NCBI GenBank assembly: GCA_023230565.1
Contig: JALNXD010000016.1
Location: 1 to 64,000 of the forward strand
Source of the DNA: Syntrophales bacterium
GTDB taxonomy: Bacteria > Desulfobacterota > Syntrophia > Syntrophales > UBA2210
Direction of reading: 5' to 3'
DNA: 64,000 nt
Shown: positions 53,934 through 63,304 of the stretch, one piece after another
Numbering within the stretch: the first letter of the stretch is position 1
How the letters are laid out: the number at the start of each line of letters is the position of its first letter
Notes under the pieces: generated by a model
Seen by the model: the letters and a program-made list of their open reading frames with translations, nothing else
The model's database searches: none
What the model was told of the DNA's origin: nothing
Program-made: the position numbers and the translations under genes

Positions 53934-54296
53934 ATGATTGACAAAGATACCCTCTACAATAATTTGCTGACGTATATCGGAAATAGATATACCAATTGTT
54001 CAATTCCTCTTTTTCCCAGCGAGAAAAAGATTGCAGGATGTAAGAAAGCCTGCGAGGCATTTTGTCGCACCTTCCCCACCGAAATTCCGGGAAGCTATCA
54101 ACCTCCAGAAAAAGAACCAGACGGCAACCTTACTGCGCGTTATACATTCTGGGTGAAAAACTTCACGGTAATATTTACAGTGTTTATCGTGAGGCCTGAA
54201 CTCTGTGACAGGGCGAAAGGAGCTCCTGAATTGAACCCTTTTCTTAGGCAATTGGAACAATTTTGGTCAAGAAAAGAAAGGTTGAAAACTACATAA
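53934..54296 (+). CDS. hypothetical protein (120 aa)
   Basis: A 120-residue protein with no recognised domain. A central block (WVKNFTVIFTVFIVRPELCD) could be a short hydrophobic strand pair; three cysteines lie near 23-45. GGAAGG lies ahead of ATG 53934. It ends seven bases before the truncated ankyrin reading frame. Confidence 0.55.
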   Translation: MIDKDTLYNNLLTYIGNRYTNCSIPLFPSEKKIAGCKKACEAFCRTFPTEIPGSYQPPEKEPDGNLTARYTFWVKNFTVIFTVFIVRPELCDRAKGAPELNPFLRQLEQFWSRKERLKTT

Positions 54297-54302
54297 CCAT
54301 AG

Positions 54303-54914
54303 GCCGGCGCAGACCCATATGCAAAAGGTCCTGACTCACCCCATGAAGACGATCCTGATTGCTATGAAAGTGCGTTGGAGCTCGCAGCAATTTATGGTCA
54401 TATCGATGTGTTTGAACTTAAACAAATAAAACTTGATCCCACGCATAAAAGAGCAAGTGATATCCTCAGATGCTGCTGTTTTAGAGATAATAGCAAACTT
54501 CTGAAAATTCTTCTTGAAAAAGGATTTAATCCCAAGCAGATGGAAAACAAGGGATCGTCACTTATACAATCGATAATTTCCTCAATGGACAGGGAATATA
54601 ACCCTTACACATACAGAAAAGAAAAAAAAGATATCGATACGTGGAGTGCACGCGAAAAAATTAAGATGATACATATGCTTGTAAGATACGGTGCCAAATG
54701 GTTACCCAAAGATGATAGAGATATAAATTACATTCGACGATCATTACTAAAAATGAAGGATGATTATGTCATGGAATTTGTCTGGATAATGTCAGAGTAT
54801 CAGACCTGTACCCGTGCAAGTATCGAAATGCTTTTGAAGACGCCAAAAATACGCTCATTAGTTTCTCAACACGCTGGTAGACTGAATGAACTGATGGCGG
54901 CGTTTAATTCATAA
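54303..54914 (+). pseudogene. 5'-truncated ankyrin-repeat protein
   Basis: The frame is open from 54303 with AGADPYAKGPD, then LELAAIYGHIDVFEL, the pattern of an ankyrin repeat; further ankyrin-like helices follow (NSKLLKILLEKGFNPKQ, MIHMLVRYGAKWLP). There is no ATG near the start: only TTG 54375 could initiate, in mid-repeat and without a ribosome site. The N-terminal repeats appear to have been cut off, so this is most likely a remnant. The 3' end at 54914 is intact. Confidence 0.6.
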
Positions 54915-55034
54915 ATACCTTGACAAAGAACAGTAATAGAGTTAGTGATTTCCTTGTTTTTACCGAATTATTTCTTATGCTCTAGCATACCTCAAGCGAC
55001 TGTACCCAAAGGAGGATTATGGTCTTATTACGAT

Positions 55035-55066
55035 AACCCTGTTTGACAAGAAACAGGGTTTTTTTG
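55035..55066 (+). terminator. rho-independent terminator
   Basis: AACCCTGTTT (55035-55044) pairs with AAACAGGGTT (55051-55060) around a GACAAG loop, followed by TTTTTG. It closes the transcripts upstream and separates them from the helicase gene. Confidence 0.85.
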
Positions 55067-55163
55067 TTTGTAATAAGTCAAAATATATTTTTACAAAATT
55101 CAGTATTTTTGTGCCCTCAAAATTAAAGAAATTGGCGATAAATCTTAAGCGGCAGGGGTGGAC

Positions 55164-57431
55164 ATGAATACCGAAGTACATCAATCACAAGCAATTAATC
55201 TATTTACGTTTATACGTGAATTCGCACAGCTTAATCAAAAGCCTGTTGAAACACTTGACTCATATATCAAAACCTTTTGGTTGGATCAGATACCGCATGA
55301 ACCGGAGTGCAGCTGTGCGGCATGGGATGGCCAAGATGAGCATGACAATGAGATGACAATAGAGAATTGGCTTTCTATAGAGCGTCCTGAACGTCCTGAT
55401 TTACCAAATGCACCAGAAACAACAGAACCTTGGATAAACAAAATTCAATGGGAAGACTCTTCAGTTGAATATCCAGAGCTATATTCAAAAATTTTAAATC
55501 CGCAATGGGATATAAAAAGTTCTGAAGATGTACCTAAATTTTTGGAGCTGCAAGATTATCCTCACGTCAAAGAGACATGGGACAATTATATTGAGGACGC
55601 GTGGTGGCCGTGGGCGGAGAAAGATCGTGTCAAAGTACATGTGCAAGAATGTTATGATGCGCTATTCAGTTTGCACCGGACACAGCTTACAATGGGTGAG
55701 CAGTATGAGTTTTTGCTTGCCTCTGGATGTCTCCACTGGACTACGCCATCTGGAAGAAAAATAAAGCGACATCTGTTGACGTTGCCGATTACCATTGAAT
55801 TCGACTCTGTTAATGCAATCGTGTCAGTAAAATCGGCCGAAAGTACTGCAGAAGTCCAACTCGAAAGTGACATGCTCGGGATAAATGAGCAACCAGGCAT
55901 AGACATAGCAAATGATTCAGAAATAAGACGTGCGATGCTTGGGGGTAACCTGTTCCATCCAGATGCAAAGACATTATTAACGGCCTGGGTACAGGGACTA
56001 AGTTCAGAGGGAACGTTTAAAGATATCTTTTCCGAGGTGCAGGGTACATCGTCATCAAAGCCAGAAGTCTGGTTTGCGCCTGCACTGATCGTGCGTCGAA
56101 GGACCCAAAGAAACCTCATAGCGGCATGCGATGCAATCATCAAGAATCTTCAGACTAATGGTGCTGATATTCCCCAAGGAATTCGAAAGATCATTGGCGA
56201 ACTCGGAGTGGATACCAATTCATTTTCTGATTATGACGATAACGAAGGTAATGAACGAAGTTATGTCGATGTGGGTGATGGGGAGATTTATTTTCCCCTC
56301 GATTACAACGATGATCAGAAGAGGATTTTACAAACGCTCAACAACCAGGCCGGTGTGCTCGTGCAAGGCCCCCCAGGTACAGGCAAGTCTCAGACCATCG
56401 CTAACCTTATCTGCCACCTATTGGCAACAGGTAAACGCATCCTGGTGACAAGCCAAAAAGCCCCAGCATTACGTGTTTTAAAAAATAAGCTCGGGGAATA
56501 TGCCCCCGATGTTGCAAACATGTGCGTTATGGTACTTGGAGAAGGCAATGATGAACAGCAGGAGTTGCGGCGTTCGGTTACGGAGATTGTAAACCGCTAT
56601 TCGAATTGGTCGGATCGGCATTCACAAAAGAAGATCCAGGAATTTCGAACAACACTTCGAAAAGCACGAGAGTCGGAGGCCAAAGCCATCGAGAATCTAT
56701 GTGCACTTCGTCAGAAAGAAACAGAAAATTTCCCCTTCGGCAACTACACAGGAACTCTGGAGCAAATTGCTCGTCAAATCCGCGACGAAGAAAGTCGTTT
56801 TACATGGTTCCGTGATCGGCTTCCCGGGGACTGCTCGCTGCTTGATGCACCTTTACCGCCCTTACCGATAGTGGATGAGTGGCTTACAAAAATCCTCTCC
56901 TTTTTGAGGGAAATCTCTACAGACGAAGAAGAGCGCTGTAGCAAACATCTGCTGAATCTCGATCAGGTGGTTGATCCCGTTGAGTTCTCCCGTATTGTTA
57001 AAGAAGAAAAAGTGGCGCTTGATGCTGTTGAAACACAACGGGAGTTTTTATCGGACCAGTGGCAAAAGGGGGTGGATCAGGCAGACGACAAAATTCTGAT
57101 ATCAATGTTAGGTGAACTTGATGAATATTTAGGGTGCCTCCGTTCATTTTTGAACAATGGAACCAGTTGGTTAAAACTGGCGGCGCAGGATGTGCTGAGT
57201 GGTAATGCGGCTCGATGGCAGGCACTGCATCACAGGAGCCAAGACCTCTTAAATGAAATAAGAGAAAAAACCACCGTGTCGGAGATCTCGAAATTTCAGG
57301 TATTGAAGTTCGGTCCCAACGAGCAGTCCTGCAGGATGCGCGTGACCTTCGGGCTCATATTGCTCAGCAAGGTCGCCTTGGATTCTGGATTTTACGCCCT
57401 GCCTGTGTCAAACAGGCACTATATCTGCTAA
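55164..57431 (+). CDS. DNA helicase-nuclease, N-terminal part (frameshifted)
   Basis: The first part of a large superfamily 1 (DNA2/NAM7/UPF1-like) helicase. Walker A GPPGTGKSQTIANL is near residue 402, followed by RILVTSQKAPALRVLKNKL (motif Ia). The first 200 residues are unassigned. At about 57300 the frame is lost: the reading continues here with KFQVLKFGPNEQ to an early stop, whereas the -1 frame continues the protein (EVRSQRAVLQDARDLRAHIAQ). Therefore the true gene spans 55164-60172 with a one-base loss near 57302. ATG 55164 follows AGGGG. Helicases of this type beside type I restriction genes are often in defence islands. Confidence 0.85.
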   Translation: MNTEVHQSQAINLFTFIREFAQLNQKPVETLDSYIKTFWLDQIPHEPECSCAAWDGQDEHDNEMTIENWLSIERPERPDLPNAPETTEPWINKIQWEDSSVEYPELYSKILNPQWDIKSSEDVPKFLELQDYPHVKETWDNYIEDAWWPWAEKDRVKVHVQECYDALFSLHRTQLTMGEQYEFLLASGCLHWTTPSGRKIKRHLLTLPITIEFDSVNAIVSVKSAESTAEVQLESDMLGINEQPGIDIANDSEIRRAMLGGNLFHPDAKTLLTAWVQGLSSEGTFKDIFSEVQGTSSSKPEVWFAPALIVRRRTQRNLIAACDAIIKNLQTNGADIPQGIRKIIGELGVDTNSFSDYDDNEGNERSYVDVGDGEIYFPLDYNDDQKRILQTLNNQAGVLVQGPPGTGKSQTIANLICHLLATGKRILVTSQKAPALRVLKNKLGEYAPDVANMCVMVLGEGNDEQQELRRSVTEIVNRYSNWSDRHSQKKIQEFRTTLRKARESEAKAIENLCALRQKETENFPFGNYTGTLEQIARQIRDEESRFTWFRDRLPGDCSLLDAPLPPLPIVDEWLTKILSFLREISTDEEERCSKHLLNLDQVVDPVEFSRIVKEEKVALDAVETQREFLSDQWQKGVDQADDKILISMLGELDEYLGCLRSFLNNGTSWLKLAAQDVLSGNAARWQALHHRSQDLLNEIREKTTVSEISKFQVLKFGPNEQSCRMRVTFGLILLSKVALDSGFYALPVSNRHYIC

Positions 57432-57481
57432 ACAGTGTAACTGTTGACGGTCGTAAGTGCGATAAGCAGGAGACACTGGAG

Positions 57482-60172
57482 ATGCTGATCGATTGGCTGG
57501 AGCTTTCGCAGGCAATTAGGCAACTTGATGAACAGTGGGCAGCGGTGATGAATCCAAAACAGGACAATATTCCCCTCAATCAGCAGATCAGCGGCTACAA
57601 ACATGCTCATTTAAAGCTGGATGCCGTCTTTGAACTTCGAACATTGTCCCACCGCCTTGATGAAAGCCTCAAACCCTTGGGTCGTAGTGTTTCGCCTGCA
57701 TGGCATGAGCAAGGGGAGGTTGAGAAACTTCGAAACATTTTAGAGGCCCAGATTGCACAGAGGCAGCTAAGAAAAGCGTCACTAATAATTGATAACTTGG
57801 AGGATTCCGTTAGATCATCCTGCCTTCATCCTGATGCGGCGCCTGAGAATCATGCTCTCCGCAACGCAATTAAGGGTCGATTTATTGATGAGTATACAAG
57901 GTCCCATTCAGAATTAAAAGGGCTGTGGAACTTGCGGAGGTCGGTTGAAGAGCGTGATCGATGGTATGCGGAGCTAATGAACAAACTTCCATGCCTGGCT
58001 GTGGATCTGAGAGAATCGTACACTGACCCTGAGTGGGATTCACGTCTGGCCGAAGTGACGGATGCCTGGAATTGGGTATGTGCCGATGCATGGCTCCATC
58101 AGATAACCGATCCTGAAGCAGAAAAACTATTGGATCGCCGAATAAAGCAATGCAGGAAAGAAAGCTCTTTGGCTCTGTCATCGCTGGCAGCTGAGCTGGC
58201 CTGGAAGCATTGCATGAACAGCATGACAGAGGGTCACTTCCAAGGCCTTATGGCATGGCGGAAGGCTATGGAAAAATTAGGGAAGGGAACAGGCAAATAC
58301 GTAGAACGCAACAGAAGCATTGCACGTGAACGATTGGAGGAGTGCCGTGGTGCAATCCCTGCCTGGATCATGCCACTATATAAGGTCTTGGATACGGTTG
58401 CTATTGGAAAGGGTATTTTCGATGTAGCAATTATTGATGAGGCAAGTCAGTCGGGAGCAGATGCGTTGTTTCTAACTTTCCTGGCGAAAAAAATAGTGAT
58501 TGTCGGGGACGATCAGCAGATCCGGCCGGCAAACGTCGGAATTGACTATAATGACGTTCACCAGCTTCAAAGTCGTTTCCTGCGTGACATCCCCAAATGG
58601 GACATCTTCGATCCAACTGGTAGCCTCTTTAGCATTGCTGAAGTTCGTTTTGGAAACCCCATACGCCTGCGAGAACATTTCCGCTGCATGCCGGAGATTA
58701 TCGCATTTTCTAATCGTCTCTGCTATCAGGATCAGCCGCTTATACCATTGCGTCAGTTCGGTAATGATAGACTCAAACCGGTTTTATGCACCCATTATAT
58801 TGAAGGGGGTTATCAGGAGGGACGTAAAACAAACCCCAGAGAAGCAGAGGCGATTTGTGAAGCAATCGTGCGCTGCTGCGAAGATTCCCTTTACGAGGGC
58901 AAGAGTTTTGGTGTGATCAGCTTGCTCCACTCATCTGAACAGGACCGTTTGATCGAACAACTCCTGTTCAAGCGCCTCGACGCTGAGGAAATAGTAAATC
59001 GAAACATAGTATGCGGCGACGCCTATGATTTTCAGGGTGATGAAAGGGATGTCATATTTTTAAGCATGGTATCTGCACGAAGTAATAACGGCCGAATTGG
59101 TACGATGGCTGATGAAAAAGCAAAACGTCGCTTCAATGTTGCCGTCAGTCGTGCGCGTGATCAAGTCTTTCTCTTTCACTCGGTTCAAGAGAATGAGTTG
59201 GGGCAGAACTGTTACCGTCGCCGATTGCTCGCTCATATGAAACAGCCAGAGCCGGATGTTTCTGTATTGCCTCCTGAGGTTGATTCTATAACAGATCTTC
59301 GACGTATTGCTGAAACTGCTAAAAGAAACTTCGATTCTCCCCCACACCCCTTCGATAGCTGGTTTGAAGTGGATGTCTATCTCATTATCGCGGAGCAGGG
59401 GTACATGGTAATCCCCCAATATAAAATACATGGGTACCGCATTGACTTGGTTGTTGAGGGTGAACATAGGAAGCTTGCTGTCGAGTGCGACGGTGACAGA
59501 TGGCACGGTCTTGAGCGACATGAGGAGGATCTTCGTCGTCAACGGGAATTGGAACGCTGTGGTTGGGAGTTCTTTCGTGTGCGTGGCAGCAGTTTTTATC
59601 GTGATCCCGCAAAAGCCATGCTTCCTCTCTGGGAGATCCTGAGTAGTTCGGAATTCAGTTCCAGGGATGTTGATAGTAAGGACCATGAAGAACCCCGGCG
59701 GCAGAGAAGTGATGGAGAAGGCTACCCCGAAGAAAGAAAAGAAGAAGCCGTCAATGATGACGCAAAGACAGACAGCACAAGTAAAACAGGCACTTCTTCA
59801 GAATTTTCTTCGGGCGATGCCAACGAAAGGGATGAAGAAACAACAAAAGGCAGCTCTCTGGAAGCAGGCGAACGATCCTATGGGCAACACACAATCGATG
59901 ATGTTTTGTCAATGTCGAGCAGGCAACTTGGCAGAATCATATGCGATATCTTGGAAAAATGCCCGAATTACTCCTCAAAAAAAGATGATCTAACCAAGCG
60001 GGTCTGTGGTTATTTTGGTGTCCTGACGAGGGGACGGCCACGGCAAAAGCTCGAAAAGAAAATTGGGTGGGCCATTTCTCATCTCAAGAAGGTCGAAAAA
60101 ATAGAGGTTTACAGGGCAAAAAATATGCGGGTACGGCTTTTATCTCCACCGAGTCAAGAGAAGTTGTTTTAA
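57482..60172 (+). CDS. DNA helicase-nuclease, C-terminal part (frameshifted)
   Basis: The second part of the split helicase; coding really begins near 57302 in this frame, upstream of the first ATG at 57482. Helicase motifs are complete: IIDEASQSGADAL (II), VGDDQQIRPANVG (III), NVAVSRARDQVFLF (VI). At about residues 630-725 a Vsr/DUF559-like endonuclease domain is present, with YRIDLVVEG and VECDGDRWHG (PD-ExK style) and CGWEFFRVRGSSFYRDP. The Ser/Glu/Lys-rich linker after it leads to a helical C-terminal tail (near 820-890). The combined protein would be about 1660 residues. Antiviral defence or DNA repair roles are plausible; the frameshift may have silenced it or may be a sequencing error. 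Confidence 0.85.
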   Translation: MLIDWLELSQAIRQLDEQWAAVMNPKQDNIPLNQQISGYKHAHLKLDAVFELRTLSHRLDESLKPLGRSVSPAWHEQGEVEKLRNILEAQIAQRQLRKASLIIDNLEDSVRSSCLHPDAAPENHALRNAIKGRFIDEYTRSHSELKGLWNLRRSVEERDRWYAELMNKLPCLAVDLRESYTDPEWDSRLAEVTDAWNWVCADAWLHQITDPEAEKLLDRRIKQCRKESSLALSSLAAELAWKHCMNSMTEGHFQGLMAWRKAMEKLGKGTGKYVERNRSIARERLEECRGAIPAWIMPLYKVLDTVAIGKGIFDVAIIDEASQSGADALFLTFLAKKIVIVGDDQQIRPANVGIDYNDVHQLQSRFLRDIPKWDIFDPTGSLFSIAEVRFGNPIRLREHFRCMPEIIAFSNRLCYQDQPLIPLRQFGNDRLKPVLCTHYIEGGYQEGRKTNPREAEAICEAIVRCCEDSLYEGKSFGVISLLHSSEQDRLIEQLLFKRLDAEEIVNRNIVCGDAYDFQGDERDVIFLSMVSARSNNGRIGTMADEKAKRRFNVAVSRARDQVFLFHSVQENELGQNCYRRRLLAHMKQPEPDVSVLPPEVDSITDLRRIAETAKRNFDSPPHPFDSWFEVDVYLIIAEQGYMVIPQYKIHGYRIDLVVEGEHRKLAVECDGDRWHGLERHEEDLRRQRELERCGWEFFRVRGSSFYRDPAKAMLPLWEILSSSEFSSRDVDSKDHEEPRRQRSDGEGYPEERKEEAVNDDAKTDSTSKTGTSSEFSSGDANERDEETTKGSSLEAGERSYGQHTIDDVLSMSSRQLGRIICDILEKCPNYSSKKDDLTKRVCGYFGVLTRGRPRQKLEKKIGWAISHLKKVEKIEVYRAKNMRVRLLSPPSQEKLF

Positions 60173-60400
60173 TAAACGAATTCAAGAATATACTTCTGCC
60201 AGGTGCTGATTGATGGTCGTAAGGTTTTTAATAGTGAAGAGGCTAAGAAAGCTTTTGGATCAACGCTTAAGATTGTCCATGCCTTATATGCTGCACACGG
60301 TTTTTGAAATCAAGGCCCAATTCATAGTGCGACGCCGCCTGTTTTTTTATGATATAAGATTCGAACCGCTTTTTTATGTGATTAAGGAAGAATAGACATA
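60173..60400. other. gap with possible gene remnant before hsdM
   Basis: About 230 bp. A plus-strand stretch (60198-60308) reads QVLIDGRKVFNSEEAKKAFG and then STLKIVHALYAAHGF before a stop; it resembles a fragment of a real protein but has no start. The hsdM start follows without a strong hairpin. Confidence 0.3.
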
Positions 60401-61954
60401 ATGAAAAACAACAACGGGAAATCTCTGGAAAACTGGATATGGGATGCTGCATGCAGCATTCGGGGGGCTCAGGACGCCCCCAAGTATAAGGATTTTATCC
60501 TGCCGCTGGTCTTTACCAAGCGGCTCTGTGATGTGTTTGACGACGAGCTGAACCGGATTGCCGAAAAGGTCGGATCCCGGGCCAAGGCCTTCAAACTGGT
60601 GACGCGTGATCAGAAACTGGTCCGCTTTTACCTGCCTCTCGAGCCGAAAAAACCGGACGGTCCGGTCTGGTCGATCATTCGCACGTTATCCGATGCCATC
60701 GGGGAAGGCCTTACCACTTACCTACGGGCCATCGCCAAGGCCAACCCCATGCTGGAAGGAATTATCGATCGGGTGGATTTCAATGCCACCACGCACGGCC
60801 AGCGCGATATCGACGATGACCGCCTGTCCAATCTGATCGAGAAGATCTCCGAAAAACGTCTGGGGTTGAAGGATGTGGAGCCGGACATCATAGGCCGCAG
60901 CTACGAATACCTCATCCGCAAGTTTGCCGAGGGCGGGGGGCAGTCCGCGGGCGAGTTCTACACGCCCAAAGAGGTGGGCATGGTCATGGCGAAGATTATG
61001 GACCCGGAGCCGGGCATGGCCATCTACGATCCCTGTTGCGGGTCGGCGGGTCTGCTTATCAAGTGCGAACTGGCGCTTGAAGAGAAAATGGCGCTTCGCA
61101 GCAAGGACAAATACGCGCCCCTGCAGCTCTATGGCCAGGAATATATCGGCAATACCTGGGCCATGGCCAACATGAATATGATCATCCACGACATGGAAGG
61201 TGAAATCGAGATCGGCGACGCCTTTCGCAACCCCAAATTCCGACAGGGCGGGCAGCTTCGGACCTTTGACCGCGTGACGGCCAATCCCATGTGGAATCAG
61301 AACTGGTTCACCGACAAGGATTACGACAACGATGAACTGGGCCGCTTTCCACAGGGCGCAGGGTTCCCCGGCAAGCAGTCCGCCGACTGGGGGTGGGTCC
61401 AGCACATAGCCGCCTCGCTCAACGGGAGCGGCCGGGCGGCGATCGTCCTCGATACCGGCGCCGCCTCGCGCGGTTCGGGAAATGCCGGCAAGAACAAAGA
61501 GAAGGAAGTCCGCAAGTGGTTTGTGGAAAACGACCTTATAGAGGGCGTTGTCTATCTGCCGGAGAACCTCTTCTACAACACCTCGGCCCCGGGCATCCTG
61601 CTCTTTCTCAACCGGAATAAACCCGAAGGGCGGCAGGGGAAGCTCTTCCTGATCAATGCGAGCAGGGTTTTCGCCAAGGGCGATCCCAAAAACTACCTGC
61701 CCGACGACGGGATTGAACGAATCGCTTCGGTTTTTTTGGACTGGAAGGAAGAGGAGAAGTTTAGCCGCATCGTGGACAAGGCGGAAATTGGCAAGAACGA
61801 CTATAACATCTCTCCGTCGCGCTATATTCATACAAATGATGCCGAGGAATACCGGCCGATAGCCGAGATAGTGGCGGAACTGGATGCCCTGGAAACTGAT
61901 GTGGCGGAAACGAATGCTGCCCTGCGAGCGGTGCTGGATAAGTTGGGGGTGTGA
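60401..61954 (+). CDS. hsdM: type I restriction-modification N6-adenine methyltransferase
   Basis: The methylase subunit (517 aa) of a type I system. The N-terminal HsdM helical domain runs from LENWIWDAACSIRGAQDAPK. The SAM-binding motif DPCCGSAGLL is near residue 209, with the catalytic motif as NPMW near 294 (family NPPF/NPPW variant). GEFYTPKEVGMVMAKIMDPE upstream is typical. ATG 60401 follows AAGGAAG. hsdS begins 3 bp after the stop. No hsdR is in view to the right; it may lie beyond the window end. Confidence 0.95.
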   Translation: MKNNNGKSLENWIWDAACSIRGAQDAPKYKDFILPLVFTKRLCDVFDDELNRIAEKVGSRAKAFKLVTRDQKLVRFYLPLEPKKPDGPVWSIIRTLSDAIGEGLTTYLRAIAKANPMLEGIIDRVDFNATTHGQRDIDDDRLSNLIEKISEKRLGLKDVEPDIIGRSYEYLIRKFAEGGGQSAGEFYTPKEVGMVMAKIMDPEPGMAIYDPCCGSAGLLIKCELALEEKMALRSKDKYAPLQLYGQEYIGNTWAMANMNMIIHDMEGEIEIGDAFRNPKFRQGGQLRTFDRVTANPMWNQNWFTDKDYDNDELGRFPQGAGFPGKQSADWGWVQHIAASLNGSGRAAIVLDTGAASRGSGNAGKNKEKEVRKWFVENDLIEGVVYLPENLFYNTSAPGILLFLNRNKPEGRQGKLFLINASRVFAKGDPKNYLPDDGIERIASVFLDWKEEEKFSRIVDKAEIGKNDYNISPSRYIHTNDAEEYRPIAEIVAELDALETDVAETNAALRAVLDKLGV

Positions 61955-61957
61955 TAA

Positions 61958-63280
61958 ATGACGGAATGTAAAAGTTCACCTGAACTCGCAATGCTGCCAT
62001 CTGATTGGCCCTGTTTTCAAGTTGATGATATTTTCCATATTCAACAAGGCAAACAGGTGTCCCAAAAAAACCGACTTGGTGACAATCAAAAGCCATTTTT
62101 GAGAACAAAAAATGTGTTGTGGAGGCGACTTGATCTATCTGAGTTGGACCAGATGCATTTCACTGATAATGATGAAGAACGGCTCGCTCTCCATAATGGA
62201 GACCTTCTTCTCTGTGAAGGCGGGTGGGTTGGTCGAACCGCTATTTGGCGTGACGAAATAGAAAGCTGTTATTACCAGAACCATTTGCACCGCCTTCGCG
62301 TATCCAATGAAACAGCTGATCCAATGTTTGCCCTTTTTTGGTTCTGGTATGCATTTGAATTTGGGAACATTTACTTCGGTCATAAGAATGTAACAACAAT
62401 CCCTAATATGTCGAAATCGCGATTAGGTGGGCTTCCTATGCCACTTCCACCTCTCTCCGAACAACGCCGCATTGCAGCGGTATTGTCGCTGGTACAGAAA
62501 GCGATTGAGGAGCAGGAACGGCTGATCGCGTTGACTACCGAACTGAAGAAGACCCTGATGTACAAGCTCTTCACCGAGGGCACCCGCGGCGAATCCCAGA
62601 AGCAGACCGAAATCGGCCCTATACCGGAGAGTTGGAAGTTGCAGCGTTTACAAAATTTGTGTGACCTTATCGTAGACTGTCCACACACAACTCCGAGATT
62701 TGTTGACTTTGGTGTACGTATTGTTCGCAATTTCAACTTCCGAGATGGGAAATTTATTGCAGAACCTTCTTTTTACACGACGGAACAAGAATATAAAAAT
62801 AGAACTAAAAGAGCTATACCAACATCTGGAGATGTTTTATTTAGTAGAGAGGCTCCAATTGGTGAGGCTTGCGTTATTCCTTCTGACGTGCGCATGAGTT
62901 TAGGGCAGCGTACTATGCTTCTGCGACCTAAATGCGACAAACTAGATTCACATTTCCTTGTTTATAGTTTTTATTCCAATAATGTTAAAAAATGGATGGT
63001 TACTACTGCAGGAGGAATGACTGTCCCTCATTTGAATGTAGCGGATGTTAGACAAATGTTTGTCCCTGTTGCTCCGCTTGAAGAACAATTTATTATATCA
63101 AAATACCTGCTTAGTATTGAGATTAAACTTGAATTATGTGTGAGCATTAAAAATAAATTAAATGATCTATTTCGAACACTCCTGCACCAACTCATGACAG
63201 CTCAAATCCGCGTCAACGACCTCGACCTCGCCGAATTGGGTATTGAGTTGAGCGAAGGACAACAGGAGGTAGTTTCATAA
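61958..63280 (+). CDS. hsdS: type I restriction specificity subunit
   Basis: A 440-residue specificity subunit with two target-recognition domains. TRD1 spans about residues 15-165, ending in PLPPLSEQRRIAAVLSLVQ, the first conserved spacer helix. TRD2 runs from about 225 to 385 and ends with PVAPLEEQFIISKYLLSIE. The conserved helical segments are GC-rich while the second TRD is AT-rich, a sign of past domain exchange, as usual for hsdS. It directly follows hsdM and precedes a DUF262 gene. Confidence 0.94.
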   Translation: MTECKSSPELAMLPSDWPCFQVDDIFHIQQGKQVSQKNRLGDNQKPFLRTKNVLWRRLDLSELDQMHFTDNDEERLALHNGDLLLCEGGWVGRTAIWRDEIESCYYQNHLHRLRVSNETADPMFALFWFWYAFEFGNIYFGHKNVTTIPNMSKSRLGGLPMPLPPLSEQRRIAAVLSLVQKAIEEQERLIALTTELKKTLMYKLFTEGTRGESQKQTEIGPIPESWKLQRLQNLCDLIVDCPHTTPRFVDFGVRIVRNFNFRDGKFIAEPSFYTTEQEYKNRTKRAIPTSGDVLFSREAPIGEACVIPSDVRMSLGQRTMLLRPKCDKLDSHFLVYSFYSNNVKKWMVTTAGGMTVPHLNVADVRQMFVPVAPLEEQFIISKYLLSIEIKLELCVSIKNKLNDLFRTLLHQLMTAQIRVNDLDLAELGIELSEGQQEVVS

Positions 63281-63304
63281 TCATATCATTGGGGGAGAGA
63301 TATA

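Noticed and set aside
60722..61831. A 369-residue minus-strand frame opposite hsdM.
   Set aside because: hsdM is unmistakable on the plus strand and this frame has no domain or start signal.
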